The notes: generated from the letters alone by a model not told the origin. 56,578 bases of DNA from Pseudomonadota bacterium (GCA_023423935.1 JAFAEQ010000035.1:1-56578); one strand, 5' to 3'; numbered from the stretch's first letter, positions 18,050 to 28,113 are shown. Translations and numbers: made by a program.

Positions 18050-19072
18050 ATGCAAGACAATCGCGACGACTACGAACCGATCATTGCGACCCGGCCCAGG
18101 AAGTCGGACGAGTCGCGACGTGACGATGCGAAGCCCCTTTGGCCTATGGTGCTCGCGTTGACCGGTGCCCTGGTGGCTGCGCTCGTGATCGCCTGGTGGT
18201 TCATGGGCAGGTCAGTCAACGAGGGGGCGTCCGCGACGCCGCAGTCCGAAGGCACGTCTTCGGAGTTTGGCCCTGAGATTCAGGTCGAGGATGAGCCCCC
18301 GCCGCCGGCACGCGATGTCGAACCGGCACCTGAGTTCCAGCCCGCGCCGACATCCACTCCGTCACAGTCGGAACCGGTGGATGAAACCGCGCAGCAACCT
18401 TCCGCGCCCTCGGTGCCGCAGGCCGAATCTTCGGCAGAAGTGGGCGAGCCGGACGTACCGGGCGTGGTTCCTGAAGTCATCCCCGAAGGCGCAGTTCGGC
18501 CGCCGGTCTCGCCAACGTCGGTGGCGGTCCGCTTTGCGAGTGCCGATGCGCAAGTGCGGTTCGAGCTGCGAGGGCCGCTCGATTCATCGAGTCCAATCCG
18601 CGGCAAGGTTGGCGATGTCCTTAACCTGGCACCTGGCACCTATCGCGTGGTGGCCTCGGGTCCGCAGCTCGAGGACTTCGAGCAGAGAATCGTCGTCGAC
18701 GGTGACGGCGAGCTCGAGTACAGCGTCGAGTTGTGCGCGGAACGAAAGCGCGAGCGTGAGAATCTGGCCGGACGCGTCGTGGAAGAGCGTGCGTGTGCGA
18801 GCGCTGCTCAATGTGAATCGATGTTTCTGGTGCTGGGCGAAGAGGCAGATCAACTCGTGAAAGATCGCGCCTTCCGCGATCGACAATGTGCGAACTGGCG
18901 CGCCGATGCCGTGCCCGAAGGCGCATGGACGCTGGACACCAAATGCGATGGCGCCACGGCCGCTTCGACCTGCCGCATCGAAATCGCCGCGGGCTCGTGC
19001 GTGTTTGCCGAGCCGGCTCGCAGCGCACGCGGTGCGCAGTGTCCTCGCGCCGAGCTCAAACGCAGCGAGTGA
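18050..19072 (+). CDS. Single-pass membrane protein with acidic Pro-rich linker and PEGA-like domain
   Basis: A 340-residue protein of unknown function. A cytoplasmic basic/acidic N-terminus (residues 1-30) precedes one membrane helix (about 31-52, VLALTGALVAALVIAWWFM). Residues 55-155 form a low-complexity linker rich in Pro, Glu, Ser and Ala. Residues 160-225 (FELRGPL, LAPGTYRVVASGP, then QRIVV) resemble a PEGA-type beta domain. The C-terminal 110 residues carry seven cysteines (CAER, CASAAQC, CANW, KCDG, CRIE, CVF, CPR), suggesting disulfides in the periplasm. The architecture fits an anchored cell-envelope protein. It has no clear operon partner: the methyltransferase downstream starts 159 nt later. 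Confidence 0.72.
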   Translation: MQDNRDDYEPIIATRPRKSDESRRDDAKPLWPMVLALTGALVAALVIAWWFMGRSVNEGASATPQSEGTSSEFGPEIQVEDEPPPPARDVEPAPEFQPAPTSTPSQSEPVDETAQQPSAPSVPQAESSAEVGEPDVPGVVPEVIPEGAVRPPVSPTSVAVRFASADAQVRFELRGPLDSSSPIRGKVGDVLNLAPGTYRVVASGPQLEDFEQRIVVDGDGELEYSVELCAERKRERENLAGRVVEERACASAAQCESMFLVLGEEADQLVKDRAFRDRQCANWRADAVPEGAWTLDTKCDGATAASTCRIEIAAGSCVFAEPARSARGAQCPRAELKRSE

Positions 19073-19231
19073 GACTGCCCTGGCCGTGCGAGCGAACGGG
19101 CGCGTCACCTTCGCATACATATATATGTAGTTGCATCTGCGGTCGCTGGGGGCACTGGACACCAAGAGGCGCTCCGAGTCCCTGCAATCCGGCTATTGAT
19201 GGGCGGGACCGGAGGCTCGACTCTTGACGAC

Positions 19232-20050
19232 ATGAGCAATGTCCCCACGCCGTTCAGCGAAGCTGCCACGTACTACAGTTTCCGCGCGCCGTATGCGCCG
19301 GCTGCGTTCGACTTTATCAGCGACGCTCTTGGGCTGAATGCGCAGTCGCAGGTGCTCGACCTTGGCTGCGGTCCCGGGACGCTCACGCTACCCCTCTCGC
19401 GACGGGCAGGGCACGTCGTCGCGGTTGATCCATGCCAGGAAATGATCGATGAGGGTCTCAGGCGCGCAGCAGACGCCGGTTACCACAACATCGAGTGGCA
19501 CTGTATGCGGGCTGAAGATTTCTGCAGGAGCAGTCAGCGCAGGTTCGCCCTTGCGACGATAGGTCAGGCCTTCCATTGGATGGATCGCGACGGGGTCTTG
19601 CAATGCCTTTCACGATTGCTGGACCCGTCGCACGGCGCGCTGGTGCTGGTGAATCCGGGTAGACGTCAGCCGCAGGAAAGCTGGGAGCCGATCGCAAACG
19701 AAGTGATCGCGCGCTACCTGGGAAAGCGCTCGCGACATCCGGACATGCATCCAGAACCCAAGCATGAGCCGGCATTGCTTCGCTCTGAGTTCTTCGCCGA
19801 CTTTACTGCGCGGGAGTTTTCGACATGTGTGGAGCGCGACATCCGCTCCATCATCGGTCACACCTATTCCTTATCGAGCTCGCCACGCTCTTCGTTCGGC
19901 GCCCGCGCACCGGAATTCGAAGCCGAGCTCACGAAGGCGCTGCTGTCACTGAATCCAACGGGCAGATTCATCGAGCGAGTCGATACTGAAGTGATGCTCG
20001 CGCGCAGACGCAATCAGGATACAGGACGCAGCGAATCGCTCGCTCCATAG
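19232..20050 (+). CDS. Class I SAM-dependent methyltransferase
   Basis: A 272-residue cytoplasmic methyltransferase. Motif I is VLDLGCGPGTLTLPL (about residues 45-60), followed by VVAVDPCQEM (acidic end of strand 2) and FALATIGQAFHWM (motif II region), as in the UbiE/trans-aconitate methyltransferase group; the substrate cannot be read. ATG 19232 is chosen because the conserved FSEAATYY region begins just after it and GGAGG lies 16 nt upstream. ATG 19199 and TTG 19196 are in frame and possible. It converges on the VOC gene with a 60-nt gap. Confidence 0.85.
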   Translation: MSNVPTPFSEAATYYSFRAPYAPAAFDFISDALGLNAQSQVLDLGCGPGTLTLPLSRRAGHVVAVDPCQEMIDEGLRRAADAGYHNIEWHCMRAEDFCRSSQRRFALATIGQAFHWMDRDGVLQCLSRLLDPSHGALVLVNPGRRQPQESWEPIANEVIARYLGKRSRHPDMHPEPKHEPALLRSEFFADFTAREFSTCVERDIRSIIGHTYSLSSSPRSSFGARAPEFEAELTKALLSLNPTGRFIERVDTEVMLARRRNQDTGRSESLAP

Positions 20051-20110
20051 CCGCGCTGCGTTGCCGTTGACGTATTTGCAGTGCCTGCAGCCGCAAGCGA
20101 TTCGTCCGCT

Positions 20111-20512
20111 TCAGCCTGCGTCCCTGACCCGATGGATCGCACACAGTTTGTTGCCGTCCGGATCGCGGACGTATGCGAGATGCATCGGCCCCAGGTCGCC
20201 GTTGCGCAGTCCAGGTGGATCCTCGATGGATGTTCCGCCATGGGCGACGGCGACGTCGTGAAACGCTTTGACCTGCTCCGGCGAGCTGCACTTGAACGCA
20301 ATCGTGCCTCCGTTCGCAAAGGTCGCCGCGCCGCCGTTGATGGGTTCGCTCACGCCGAATACGCAGCCATCGTGTCGGTAGAAGAGTCTCAGGTGGCCCG
20401 TGGCAGCGCGGTTACGCACGGCAGGCCCGGCGCCCAGCACGGCGAGCACCGCGTCGTAAAAGCGTTTCGAGCGTTCGATATCGTTCGAGCCGACGAGGAT
20501 GTGATTGAACAT
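20111..20512 (-). CDS. VOC-family glyoxalase-like protein
   Basis: A 133-residue vicinal-oxygen-chelate protein with two beta-alpha-beta-beta-beta modules: MFNHILVGSNDIERSKRFYDAVL at the start and GPMHLAYVRDPDGNKLCAIHR at the end. The first metal-ligand position may be His4 and the C-terminal DPDGNK element is typical of the glyoxalase/dioxygenase group. The enzyme activity is not predictable. ATG 20512 is chosen over the longer open frame to 20725 because homology starts there. Divergent from the DUF3857 gene. Confidence 0.87.
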   Translation of the reverse strand: MFNHILVGSNDIERSKRFYDAVLAVLGAGPAVRNRAATGHLRLFYRHDGCVFGVSEPINGGAATFANGGTIAFKCSSPEQVKAFHDVAVAHGGTSIEDPPGLRNGDLGPMHLAYVRDPDGNKLCAIHRVRDAG

Positions 20513-20856
20513 GGCGTCTTCAGGGATGGCGTGAGTTTGAGGGTGCCGCCCTCGCTCGTGAACACAGGGGCGAGCATTCGGGCGGCGATGGGCGCATGAA
20601 TATCGTGGCGGACGGCCGCATACGTCAAGGTCGGAGGGCGCCGGCCAGGGCATCGACGCAGGATGTGATGTGGATCGCCTTTGCCGATCAGGCCCCGATA
20701 GACATAAAAGGCGCGGACGTAGCACACTCCTTCTCAGCGGGTCAAAGACGGTTGCGGTGCCTCGACATACTTATCAGGGTCGGGCAGCTGGGGCACACGC
20801 GGCGCTTGGAAGTACGGGAAGAATAGAAGCACCTGAAGGTGCGGCAGGGAGATGGA
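20513..20856. other. Divergent intergenic region, no gene seen
   Basis: The 344-nt gap between the VOC gene and the DUF3857 gene should contain both promoters. Open frames on both strands here have no ribosome site and no recognisable product. GGCAGGGAGATGGA just before 20857 is a good ribosome site for the plus-strand gene. Confidence 0.45.
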
Positions 20857-22818
20857 ATGAAGCGGGTGACGCGTGTTCCGGGCTGCGGTCGCAGCGCCGG
20901 TCTCTTACTCATGTGTTTGTGCGGGCTGGCGCAGGCGGCGGATTGGTTGCCCATCGCCGCAGACGAGCTTGCCCTCAGGTCCGAGCCCCTCGCGCCGAAA
21001 GCAGCGGCGGAGTATCTCTATCGCCAGGTCGATCGCGACGATCAGACCGGCTCGGTGAAGATCTACAAGCGAGTGAAGATCTTTACCGAGGAAGGGCGCG
21101 AACAGGCGAACGTCAAGATCGTCTACCACAATCGACGCCAGCGCGTTTACGGGATCGAGGCGCGCACGATCCGGCCCGACGGCAGTATCGTCGAGTTCAC
21201 GGGCAAGCCCTTCGATCAGTCGATCGTGAAGGGTCGGGGCAAGGAGTTCAGCGCCAAGGTCTTCACGCTCTCCGACGTGCAGGTCGGCAGCATCATCGAG
21301 TATCGCTATTCGCTGTCGCTCGATCAGCAGTACGTATTCGATTCCAACTGGATTCTGAACGACGATCTGTTCACGAAGCGGGCGAAGTTCTCGCTCGTTC
21401 CCAATACGTACTTCACCGTGCGATGGAGTTGGCCGTTGGGACTGCCGGCCGACACCGAGCCGCCCAAGTCGGCGCGCGGCAGGATCCAGATGGAGGTCAA
21501 GAACGTCGAGGCGTTCATCGAAGAAGACTATATGCCGCCGGAATCGGCCGTGCGCATGCGCGTGGACTTCACCTACGTTGAGCCAGGGGCCGACCAGAAA
21601 GATCCCGATCGTTACTGGAAGTTCTACGAGAAGCGGGCCAGCAAGAAGCTCGAGGATTTCATCGATCATCGTGCGGCGCTGCAGACGGCCGTCAAGCCGA
21701 TCATCGCTGCAGGCGATTCGCAGGAAGTCATCGCGCGGAAGCTGTACGCCTGGGTACAGGGTCTGCGCAATCGATCTTTCGAGCGCCAGAAATCGGAGGA
21801 GGAAGACAAGCGCGAAGACCTCGACCCGAACGACAACGTCAAGGACGTGCTGAGGCACGGCTACGGAACGGCCGAGGAACTCAATCGACTGTATGTGGGA
21901 CTGGCGCGTGCGGCCGGACTCGATGCGTACCTGGTGCAGATTTCCACCCGCGATCGATACTTCTTCTCCAAAGCCATGTGCGATTCGAATCAGCTGAACA
22001 CGTCGGTCGTGCAGCTGAACATCGATGGGAGCGAGGTCTACGTCGATCCTGGCATGGCATACGCGCCATTCGGTTTATTGCCGTGGGGCGAAACGATGGT
22101 TTCGGGTCTGCGACTGGACGGCAAGGGCGGCGCCTGGATCACCACGCCAGCGCCTGTCCCTGCACAAGGTCTCATTCAGCGTGCAGCGACGCTGGAGCTC
22201 GGTGAGAGCGGGGAGCTCGAAGGCAAGCTCAAGGTCACCTTCAACGGACTGGCCGCAATGAACATGCGTGTCAGCAGCCGCTTCGACGATGCGACTGAGC
22301 GCACCAAGACTCTGGAAGATCTGGTCAAGAGCTACGTGCCGACGGGCATCGAAGTGACGCTCGCCAATACGCCGGACTGGACCAGTGCGTCGCACACCCT
22401 GACGGCGGAGTTCGATATGCGGGTGCCGGGCTGGATGCAGTCCTCCGGGAATCGCGCCTTCCTTCCCGTGGCGCTGTTCGGCGGCGAGTTCCAGCATGAG
22501 TTCGATCACGCGACTCGCAATCATCCGATCTACTTCCCGTACTCGTACGAACGTGAAGACGACGTGACGATCAAGCTGCCGAGCGGCTGGCGCGTCGGAA
22601 CGCTTGCGCCGGCGCATAACAACGATCTCAAGAATCTCATCTACACCACGACGAACGAAGAGCAGGACGGTGCGTTGCGTCTGCGCAGACGTCTGGTACA
22701 GCGCTTCGTGATTCTCCAGACGAAGTACTACGATCAGCTGCGCGATTTCTTTCAGCAGGTTCGCGCTGGCGATGAGCAGCAGGTTGTCCTCGTGCCTGCC
22801 ACGGCCAAAAAGATCTAA
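20857..22818 (+). CDS. Secreted DUF3857 / transglutaminase-like protein lacking the catalytic Cys and His
   Basis: A 653-residue exported protein: signal peptide to about residue 27 (SAGLLLMCLCGLAQA), a DUF3857 beta-rich domain (about 60-230, with YKRVKIFTEEGREQ and FTLSDVQVGSIIEYRY), then a transglutaminase-like domain. At the place of the usual YGDCKDK the sequence is YGTAEELN, so the nucleophilic Cys is Ala. The His position (FNHA in the paralogue) reads LNTS. The Asp-containing strand (VYVDPGMAYAPFG) remains. It is therefore probably a non-catalytic partner or binding protein. ATG 20857 has the ribosome site; GTG 20839 is in frame upstream. The catalytic-looking paralogue follows 30 nt downstream. 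Confidence 0.85.
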   Translation: MKRVTRVPGCGRSAGLLLMCLCGLAQAADWLPIAADELALRSEPLAPKAAAEYLYRQVDRDDQTGSVKIYKRVKIFTEEGREQANVKIVYHNRRQRVYGIEARTIRPDGSIVEFTGKPFDQSIVKGRGKEFSAKVFTLSDVQVGSIIEYRYSLSLDQQYVFDSNWILNDDLFTKRAKFSLVPNTYFTVRWSWPLGLPADTEPPKSARGRIQMEVKNVEAFIEEDYMPPESAVRMRVDFTYVEPGADQKDPDRYWKFYEKRASKKLEDFIDHRAALQTAVKPIIAAGDSQEVIARKLYAWVQGLRNRSFERQKSEEEDKREDLDPNDNVKDVLRHGYGTAEELNRLYVGLARAAGLDAYLVQISTRDRYFFSKAMCDSNQLNTSVVQLNIDGSEVYVDPGMAYAPFGLLPWGETMVSGLRLDGKGGAWITTPAPVPAQGLIQRAATLELGESGELEGKLKVTFNGLAAMNMRVSSRFDDATERTKTLEDLVKSYVPTGIEVTLANTPDWTSASHTLTAEFDMRVPGWMQSSGNRAFLPVALFGGEFQHEFDHATRNHPIYFPYSYEREDDVTIKLPSGWRVGTLAPAHNNDLKNLIYTTTNEEQDGALRLRRRLVQRFVILQTKYYDQLRDFFQQVRAGDEQQVVLVPATAKKI

Positions 22819-22848
22819 TCGGCGAGTTCGTTCGCTCAGGAAAGAGTC

Positions 22849-24846
22849 ATGTCGAATCACTCGATCAGGCGCGTGCTGTTCGGTGCGCTCGTGTCGCTGT
22901 CCATGCTGCACATGACAGCTGCGAGTGCAGCTCCTGACGTGCCGGAGTGGTTGAGCGCGCAGGTCTCGACTTCGTTGCCGACTTACGACGAGAAAACCGA
23001 TGCGGTCGTGCTGTATGACGACACCGTCGTGACGGTCCTCGCCGACGGCCGGATCCGTACCTTGCAGCGCCGCGCCTTGCGCATCCTGAGGCCGGGCGGC
23101 GAGGCGTGGGGTGTCGTGCGCGCGCACTTCGACGATCGCAGCAAGATCCTGCGCATGCGTGCGTGGAGTCTGCCGGCCCAAGGCAAGCCCTTCGTGGTCA
23201 AGGACAAGGAAGCGATCGAAACCTCGATCTATGGCGTGGAGAACGGTGAGCTCCTGAGCGATCTGCGCACGCGCGTGTTGTCGATTCCGGCTGCGGTGCC
23301 CGGCAGCGTCATCGGCTACGAACTCGAACGTGAGGATCGCCCCTATCTGTTGCTGCCGCATCAATGGGACTTTCAGGAGACCATTCCTGTCCAGCTGGCG
23401 AAGTACACGCTGCAGCTTCCCGCGGGTTGGAACTATCGCGCGAGCTGGCTGAACTATCCCGGCGCCGAGCCGGTGGCCGCGAGCGCCGGTCAATGGCAAT
23501 GGTCATTGAGCAATCTGCCGGCGATCCGGGTCGAGCCCGCGATGCCGCCATGGAAGAAGATCGCAGGACGACTTTCGTTGTCGCTCGTGAAACCGGGCGA
23601 AGCAGCGACGGCACTCACCTGGTCGCATGTCGGCAGCTGGTACAACGAGCTGACGCGCGGGCGCACCGACCCGACGCCTGCGATCAAGCAGAAGGCTGCG
23701 GAGATCGCCAACTCTAAAGCGACTCCGCTCGAGAAGATCAAAGCGCTCGCTCGCTTCGTGCAGGACGACGTTCGCTACGTGGCCATCGAACTTGGGATCG
23801 GCGGTCACCAGCCTCATCCCGCTGCCGACGTATTCATGCACAAGTACGGCGACTGCAAGGACAAGGTGACGCTGCTGGTGACGATGCTGCGCGAGATCGG
23901 CATCGAGAGCTACTACGTGCTCATCAATACCGAGCGCGGTGCGGTGGATGATGGCACGCCGCCGAACCTGGGCTTCAATCACGCGATCATCGCCATCGCG
24001 TTGCCTGAGAGCGTGAATGACACCTCTCTCCTGGCGGTGACGGAACGGCCGAATCTGGGTCGGATCCTGTTCTTCGATCCCACCGACACCTACACGCCGC
24101 TTGGCAGAGTCAGGGGCGAGTTGCAGGCGAACTACGGCTTGCTGGTGGCAGGCGCGGCAACGGAGCTGATGGCCGTGCCACAGCTGCCGGTGACCAGCAG
24201 CTATGTGCAGCGCACCGCGCGCCTGAAGCTCACGGCGGAAGGTGATCTGAGCGGGGATCTGCAAGACGTGCGTCTCGGGGATTCCGCGGCACGCGCTCGC
24301 GCAGGGCTGCGAACCAGCGGCGAAACCGATCGCATCCGTCCCGTCGAGCGTCTGCTGGCGGACTCGCTCTCCAGTTTTCGCCTGACACAGGCTTCCGTGG
24401 TGAATCTTTCGCAGATGGAGCTGCCGTTCGAGTGGCGTTACACGTTCGAAGCGCCGCGTTACGCCAAGCGCAACGGCGATCTGCTGCTCCTGCGTCCCTG
24501 GGTGCTCGGCAGTCGCAGCAGTTCGTTGCTCGAGAAGCGCGAAGCTCGCCAGCATCCGATCGAGTTCGAAAGTCCCGCCCAGTATCGCGACACGTTCGAG
24601 ATCGAGCTACCCCAGGGCTATGTGGCAGAGGCCTTGCCCGAGCCGATGAGCCTCGACATCGGAGTGGCGAGTTACGAGAGCAAGACCGAGTTGGTCGGAC
24701 GGACGCTGCGCTATTCGCGGCTCATGGAGATCAAGGGCCTGAGCATGCAGGCCGCGGATGCTGAAGGACTCAAGAAGTTCTACCGGAACATCTTTGCGGA
24801 CGAGCGGCGCGTCGTCGCGCTGAAGCACGGCGCATCGACCGAGTGA
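22849..24846 (+). CDS. Secreted DUF3857 / transglutaminase-like protein with intact triad
   Basis: A 665-residue exported protein with a signal peptide ending near TAASA (residue 27), DUF3857 (about 45-220) and a transglutaminase core. The catalytic residues are visible: Cys in KYGDCKDK, His in GFNHAIIA and Asp in FFDPTDTYTPLG. C-terminal beta-rich segments follow. The function of this family is not established; a peptide- or amide-bond cysteine enzyme in the periplasm is the likely role. CAGGAAAGAGTC precedes the ATG. It forms a pair with the dead paralogue upstream, probably one transcript, ended by a hairpin at 24887. Confidence 0.87.
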   Translation: MSNHSIRRVLFGALVSLSMLHMTAASAAPDVPEWLSAQVSTSLPTYDEKTDAVVLYDDTVVTVLADGRIRTLQRRALRILRPGGEAWGVVRAHFDDRSKILRMRAWSLPAQGKPFVVKDKEAIETSIYGVENGELLSDLRTRVLSIPAAVPGSVIGYELEREDRPYLLLPHQWDFQETIPVQLAKYTLQLPAGWNYRASWLNYPGAEPVAASAGQWQWSLSNLPAIRVEPAMPPWKKIAGRLSLSLVKPGEAATALTWSHVGSWYNELTRGRTDPTPAIKQKAAEIANSKATPLEKIKALARFVQDDVRYVAIELGIGGHQPHPAADVFMHKYGDCKDKVTLLVTMLREIGIESYYVLINTERGAVDDGTPPNLGFNHAIIAIALPESVNDTSLLAVTERPNLGRILFFDPTDTYTPLGRVRGELQANYGLLVAGAATELMAVPQLPVTSSYVQRTARLKLTAEGDLSGDLQDVRLGDSAARARAGLRTSGETDRIRPVERLLADSLSSFRLTQASVVNLSQMELPFEWRYTFEAPRYAKRNGDLLLLRPWVLGSRSSSLLEKREARQHPIEFESPAQYRDTFEIELPQGYVAEALPEPMSLDIGVASYESKTELVGRTLRYSRLMEIKGLSMQAADAEGLKKFYRNIFADERRVVALKHGASTE

Positions 24847-24886
24847 TTCTGGCGAGCCGGCACGGCTCGCGAGCGAAGGTCATCTC

Positions 24887-24916
24887 GAGACCCGCTGCAT
24901 GTTAACTGCGGGTCTC
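24887..24916 (+). terminator. Probable intrinsic terminator after the DUF3857 pair
   Basis: GAGACCCGC (24887-24895) pairs with GCGGGTCTC (24908-24916) across a 12-nt loop, followed by CTTCGTTATTT. A second small hairpin (GCGAGCC/GGCTCGC) lies at about 24852-24870. The T tract is weak. Confidence 0.55.
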
Positions 24917-25128
24917 CTTCGTTATTTGCACGCCATCCATCTGCGACTATCTTCGAGCCGTCGTTCCGTAACGCGTGAAAATCTCGAGTGAAGCGTATGC
25001 AGGTCGCTTCGCTCTGACAGTTCGATTCGCGTGAGCATGGCAGAGAGTCTCTGTCTTTCAGATGAAACGCGGATGTAACGATCGGACGACACACTGCGCG
25101 GCCTCCGAAGTCCACGAGGTCGCGAACG

Positions 25129-28050
25129 ATGAAAGACAGGTCCCACGCACTGGCTGGCGCAATTGCACTCGCGCTGAGTCAGACGATTCTCATGCATGCC
25201 GCGCTGGCGGATGAGGCGGAATCCATCGAGCCGAAAACGATCGAAGAAGTGGTCACGACGGGCTCGCGTATCGCACGCGCGGATCTGGAGAATCCGATGC
25301 CGGTGCGTGTTATGAAGATGGAAGACGCGGAGCGTTTCGGGCACACGGATCTTTACAGTGCGCTCGCGGAGATGCCGGGCATCGGCGTCGGTAACAGTCT
25401 GTTGAGCAGCTCGAATGGATGGGACTCCGGCGCTGCGTTCATCAACCTGCGCAATCTCGGCACCAATCGCTCACTGACGCTGATCGACGGCAGGCGTCGC
25501 GTGTCGAGCTCCGCACGCGCTTCTGCGGTGGACATCGGCACGATCCCGCTGGGCATGATCGATCGCGTCGAAGTCGTGACGGGCGGTGCAGCCGCCGTGT
25601 ATGGCGCGGATGCCGTCACCGGCGCAGTGAACATCATTACGAAGAAGGAAATCACCGAGACCACCTTGTCCGCCAAGATGGGTGTGTCCGAACGTAACGA
25701 TGCCAACGAATCGCAGGTGTCGATGTCGACCGGCTTCAACTTCGCGGAAGGTCGCGGACGCGTGGCGGTGGGCGGGACCTTCACCAAGACCGATCCGCTG
25801 TTCATGTACGACCGCTACGACTGGCGCTACCAGCCGTTCGTTCTCGCGAATCCTGCCAATACGGGAACGGCCGACGGCGTCTATGACAACGTGAATCTGT
25901 ATCACTATCGCCAGCACTACTATGCCTACGAGCCGAACTTCTGGCTCCCGGGCGAGCAGAAGCGCTACATGCTGCAGGCAGACGGCACGGTGCGTGCGAT
26001 GGTGCACGACACGTACTACAGCAATGGACCTGCGCAGTTCGCGACCGGCGATGGCGGCGACGGTCGCAATCTCACCGACATGACTCAGTACCGCGGCGGT
26101 GAGGACTCGCTGTCGGTGCTCGGGCGTACCGAGTTCGATCTCACCGATACTCTGCGCCTCGCTGGCTATGCGAACTTCGCGAAGACCGACTACGACGGTG
26201 CCGGCACCTACTGGCGCGACGACACGCGCACCACGTTCTTTGCGGGCGCGGGCAGTGCCAAGGCGTATCTCGACAATCCATTTCTGCCCGATTCGATTCG
26301 GGCCGTGATGCTCGAGAAGGGACTCACGAGTCTCAATATCGATCGCACCTACGGCAATTTCCCGGTGCGCAACGAAGATCATCATCGCAAGACGTCGACC
26401 GTGGGCCTGGAGCTCTCGGGTACGCTCGGTGAGAACATCAGCTGGAGCACGTTCGCCCAGTATGGCCGCGTTACCGACCACGCGATCGAAGGGGACGTGC
26501 CCTGGAAATCGCACTGGCTCGCGGCGCGCGATGTGATCGCAGGACCCGACGGACAGCCCATGTGCCGCAGCGAGGCGGCGCGGGCGGAAGGCTGCATTCC
26601 GCTAAACATCTTCAGCCAGGAACCGGCGAGCGAAGCATTGAAGGACTACGTACTGTCCGATCGCGACGAATACCGCACGACCACGCAGCAGGTGTTTGGT
26701 GCCGAGCTCAATGGTTCTGCTCTGGAATTGCCTGCTGGAAAGATCGGCTACGCCTTCGGTGTCGAGTACCGCAGGGACACGCTCGAGAACCGCGACGATC
26801 CGATGGCGCTCTCAGGCGAGCTCGTCTACGGCGGTGGGCCGGGTGCGCGTTCGCAGCTCGATGTGTCTGCAGACGTGAAGGAAGTATTCACCGAAGTGCT
26901 GATCCCCGTGCTCGCGGATCTTCCGTTCGCACGACACGTCAATGCGGAGCTGGCTTACCGCTATTCCGACTACAACACGGTGGGCGGTACGGATGCGTGG
27001 AAGGTCGGCTTGATCTGGGAGCCGGTGCAGGGCTTCTCCGTTCGCGGCGTCCAGTCGCGCAGCGTGCGCACGCCGAACTTCGGTGAGTTGTACGAACCCG
27101 TCTTCACCAACACCACGCTCGGCTCCATCTCCGATCCGTGCATGGTCGCGTCGTACTACGCGAGCGCGCAGCGTGCCGCAAACTGTGCAGCGCTCGGTGT
27201 GCCTGCGCCGGGCATCGTGGATCCGAAAGTGGGCCCGCATGTGACGACCGGCGGCAATCCGGATCTCGCGCCAGAAATCTCGGACAGTCTGACGTTGGGC
27301 TTCGTGTGGCAGCCGACATTCCTGGCCAACTTCGATCTCACGATGGATTACTGGGACATCGACATCGAGGATGTCATCTACCAGCTCAGCTACACGCAGG
27401 TGTTGAATCTGTGCGTCGATATGCCCTCGATCGACAATCCGTACTGTGCCGCGCAGGGACGCAATCAGTCACCGGACCGTCCGACGGCGGAGCACGGCAT
27501 TCTGATGCCGGCGGGAGCGGCGCTTTGGGTGAAAGCGCAGCAGGCCAATATTTCGCGTCTGCACGCACGAGGTGTCGACGTCGGGCTCAACTATCGGGTC
27601 GCAGTCGGTCAGGGACTGCTGGGTTTCCGACTGGCGGGTACGCGTCTGATCGAAGATGTGCTGGAGACGACGCCCGGTGTCGCCGCGGGCGATCAACCCA
27701 GAGCAGGCTCGTACACCAATCCGAAAACACGCGCCACGCTCACGACGACCTATGATCTGGGCAACTTCGGCATGGCGCTCAGCTCGCGCTACTGGGGCAA
27801 GGGTCTGGGCAATGTGCTCGCGCTGTCGAACGAGCAGTACGAGGACAACACCGTTCCATCGGTCACCTATCACGATATGTCGGCGCGCTACAGCTTCGGC
27901 AGGACTCATACGTTGAATCTTGCGGTGAGCAATCTCTTCGATAAGAAGCCCCCGCAGATGGGATTCGGCGAGCCGGGCATCTACTTCGGCGGTCAGGTGT
28001 ACGACCTGGTCGGTCGCTTCTACAACGTGAGCTGGACGTCACGATTCTGA
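25129..28050 (+). CDS. TonB-dependent outer-membrane receptor
   Basis: A 973-residue receptor. Signal peptide to about residue 27 (ALSQTILMHAALA), a TonB-box-like TIEEVVTTGSR (about 35-45), a plug domain (LYSALAEMPGIGV, NLRNLGTNRSLTLIDGRR, VEVVTGGAAAVYGADAVTGAVNI) and a long beta-barrel ending in YNVSWTSRF, with the terminal Phe usual for barrel assembly. The family imports bulky substrates across the outer membrane; the barrel resembles the large receptors linked to carbohydrate or peptide uptake. The ligand cannot be read. GAGGTCGCGAACG before the ATG is a fair ribosome site. A secreted phosphodiesterase follows 63 nt downstream. Confidence 0.94.
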   Translation: MKDRSHALAGAIALALSQTILMHAALADEAESIEPKTIEEVVTTGSRIARADLENPMPVRVMKMEDAERFGHTDLYSALAEMPGIGVGNSLLSSSNGWDSGAAFINLRNLGTNRSLTLIDGRRRVSSSARASAVDIGTIPLGMIDRVEVVTGGAAAVYGADAVTGAVNIITKKEITETTLSAKMGVSERNDANESQVSMSTGFNFAEGRGRVAVGGTFTKTDPLFMYDRYDWRYQPFVLANPANTGTADGVYDNVNLYHYRQHYYAYEPNFWLPGEQKRYMLQADGTVRAMVHDTYYSNGPAQFATGDGGDGRNLTDMTQYRGGEDSLSVLGRTEFDLTDTLRLAGYANFAKTDYDGAGTYWRDDTRTTFFAGAGSAKAYLDNPFLPDSIRAVMLEKGLTSLNIDRTYGNFPVRNEDHHRKTSTVGLELSGTLGENISWSTFAQYGRVTDHAIEGDVPWKSHWLAARDVIAGPDGQPMCRSEAARAEGCIPLNIFSQEPASEALKDYVLSDRDEYRTTTQQVFGAELNGSALELPAGKIGYAFGVEYRRDTLENRDDPMALSGELVYGGGPGARSQLDVSADVKEVFTEVLIPVLADLPFARHVNAELAYRYSDYNTVGGTDAWKVGLIWEPVQGFSVRGVQSRSVRTPNFGELYEPVFTNTTLGSISDPCMVASYYASAQRAANCAALGVPAPGIVDPKVGPHVTTGGNPDLAPEISDSLTLGFVWQPTFLANFDLTMDYWDIDIEDVIYQLSYTQVLNLCVDMPSIDNPYCAAQGRNQSPDRPTAEHGILMPAGAALWVKAQQANISRLHARGVDVGLNYRVAVGQGLLGFRLAGTRLIEDVLETTPGVAAGDQPRAGSYTNPKTRATLTTTYDLGNFGMALSSRYWGKGLGNVLALSNEQYEDNTVPSVTYHDMSARYSFGRTHTLNLAVSNLFDKKPPQMGFGEPGIYFGGQVYDLVGRFYNVSWTSRF

Positions 28051-28113
28051 TCCAAAGCCCGCGAGCGCCGCGTGCCCTGTCGGTCGCGGTGCCCTTCTTC
28101 CGAGTAAAGATTC

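Noticed and set aside
20513..20725. N-terminal extension of the VOC protein
   Set aside because: The 71 extra codons are Arg/Pro-rich and unrelated to the VOC fold, which starts exactly at the internal ATG 20512.
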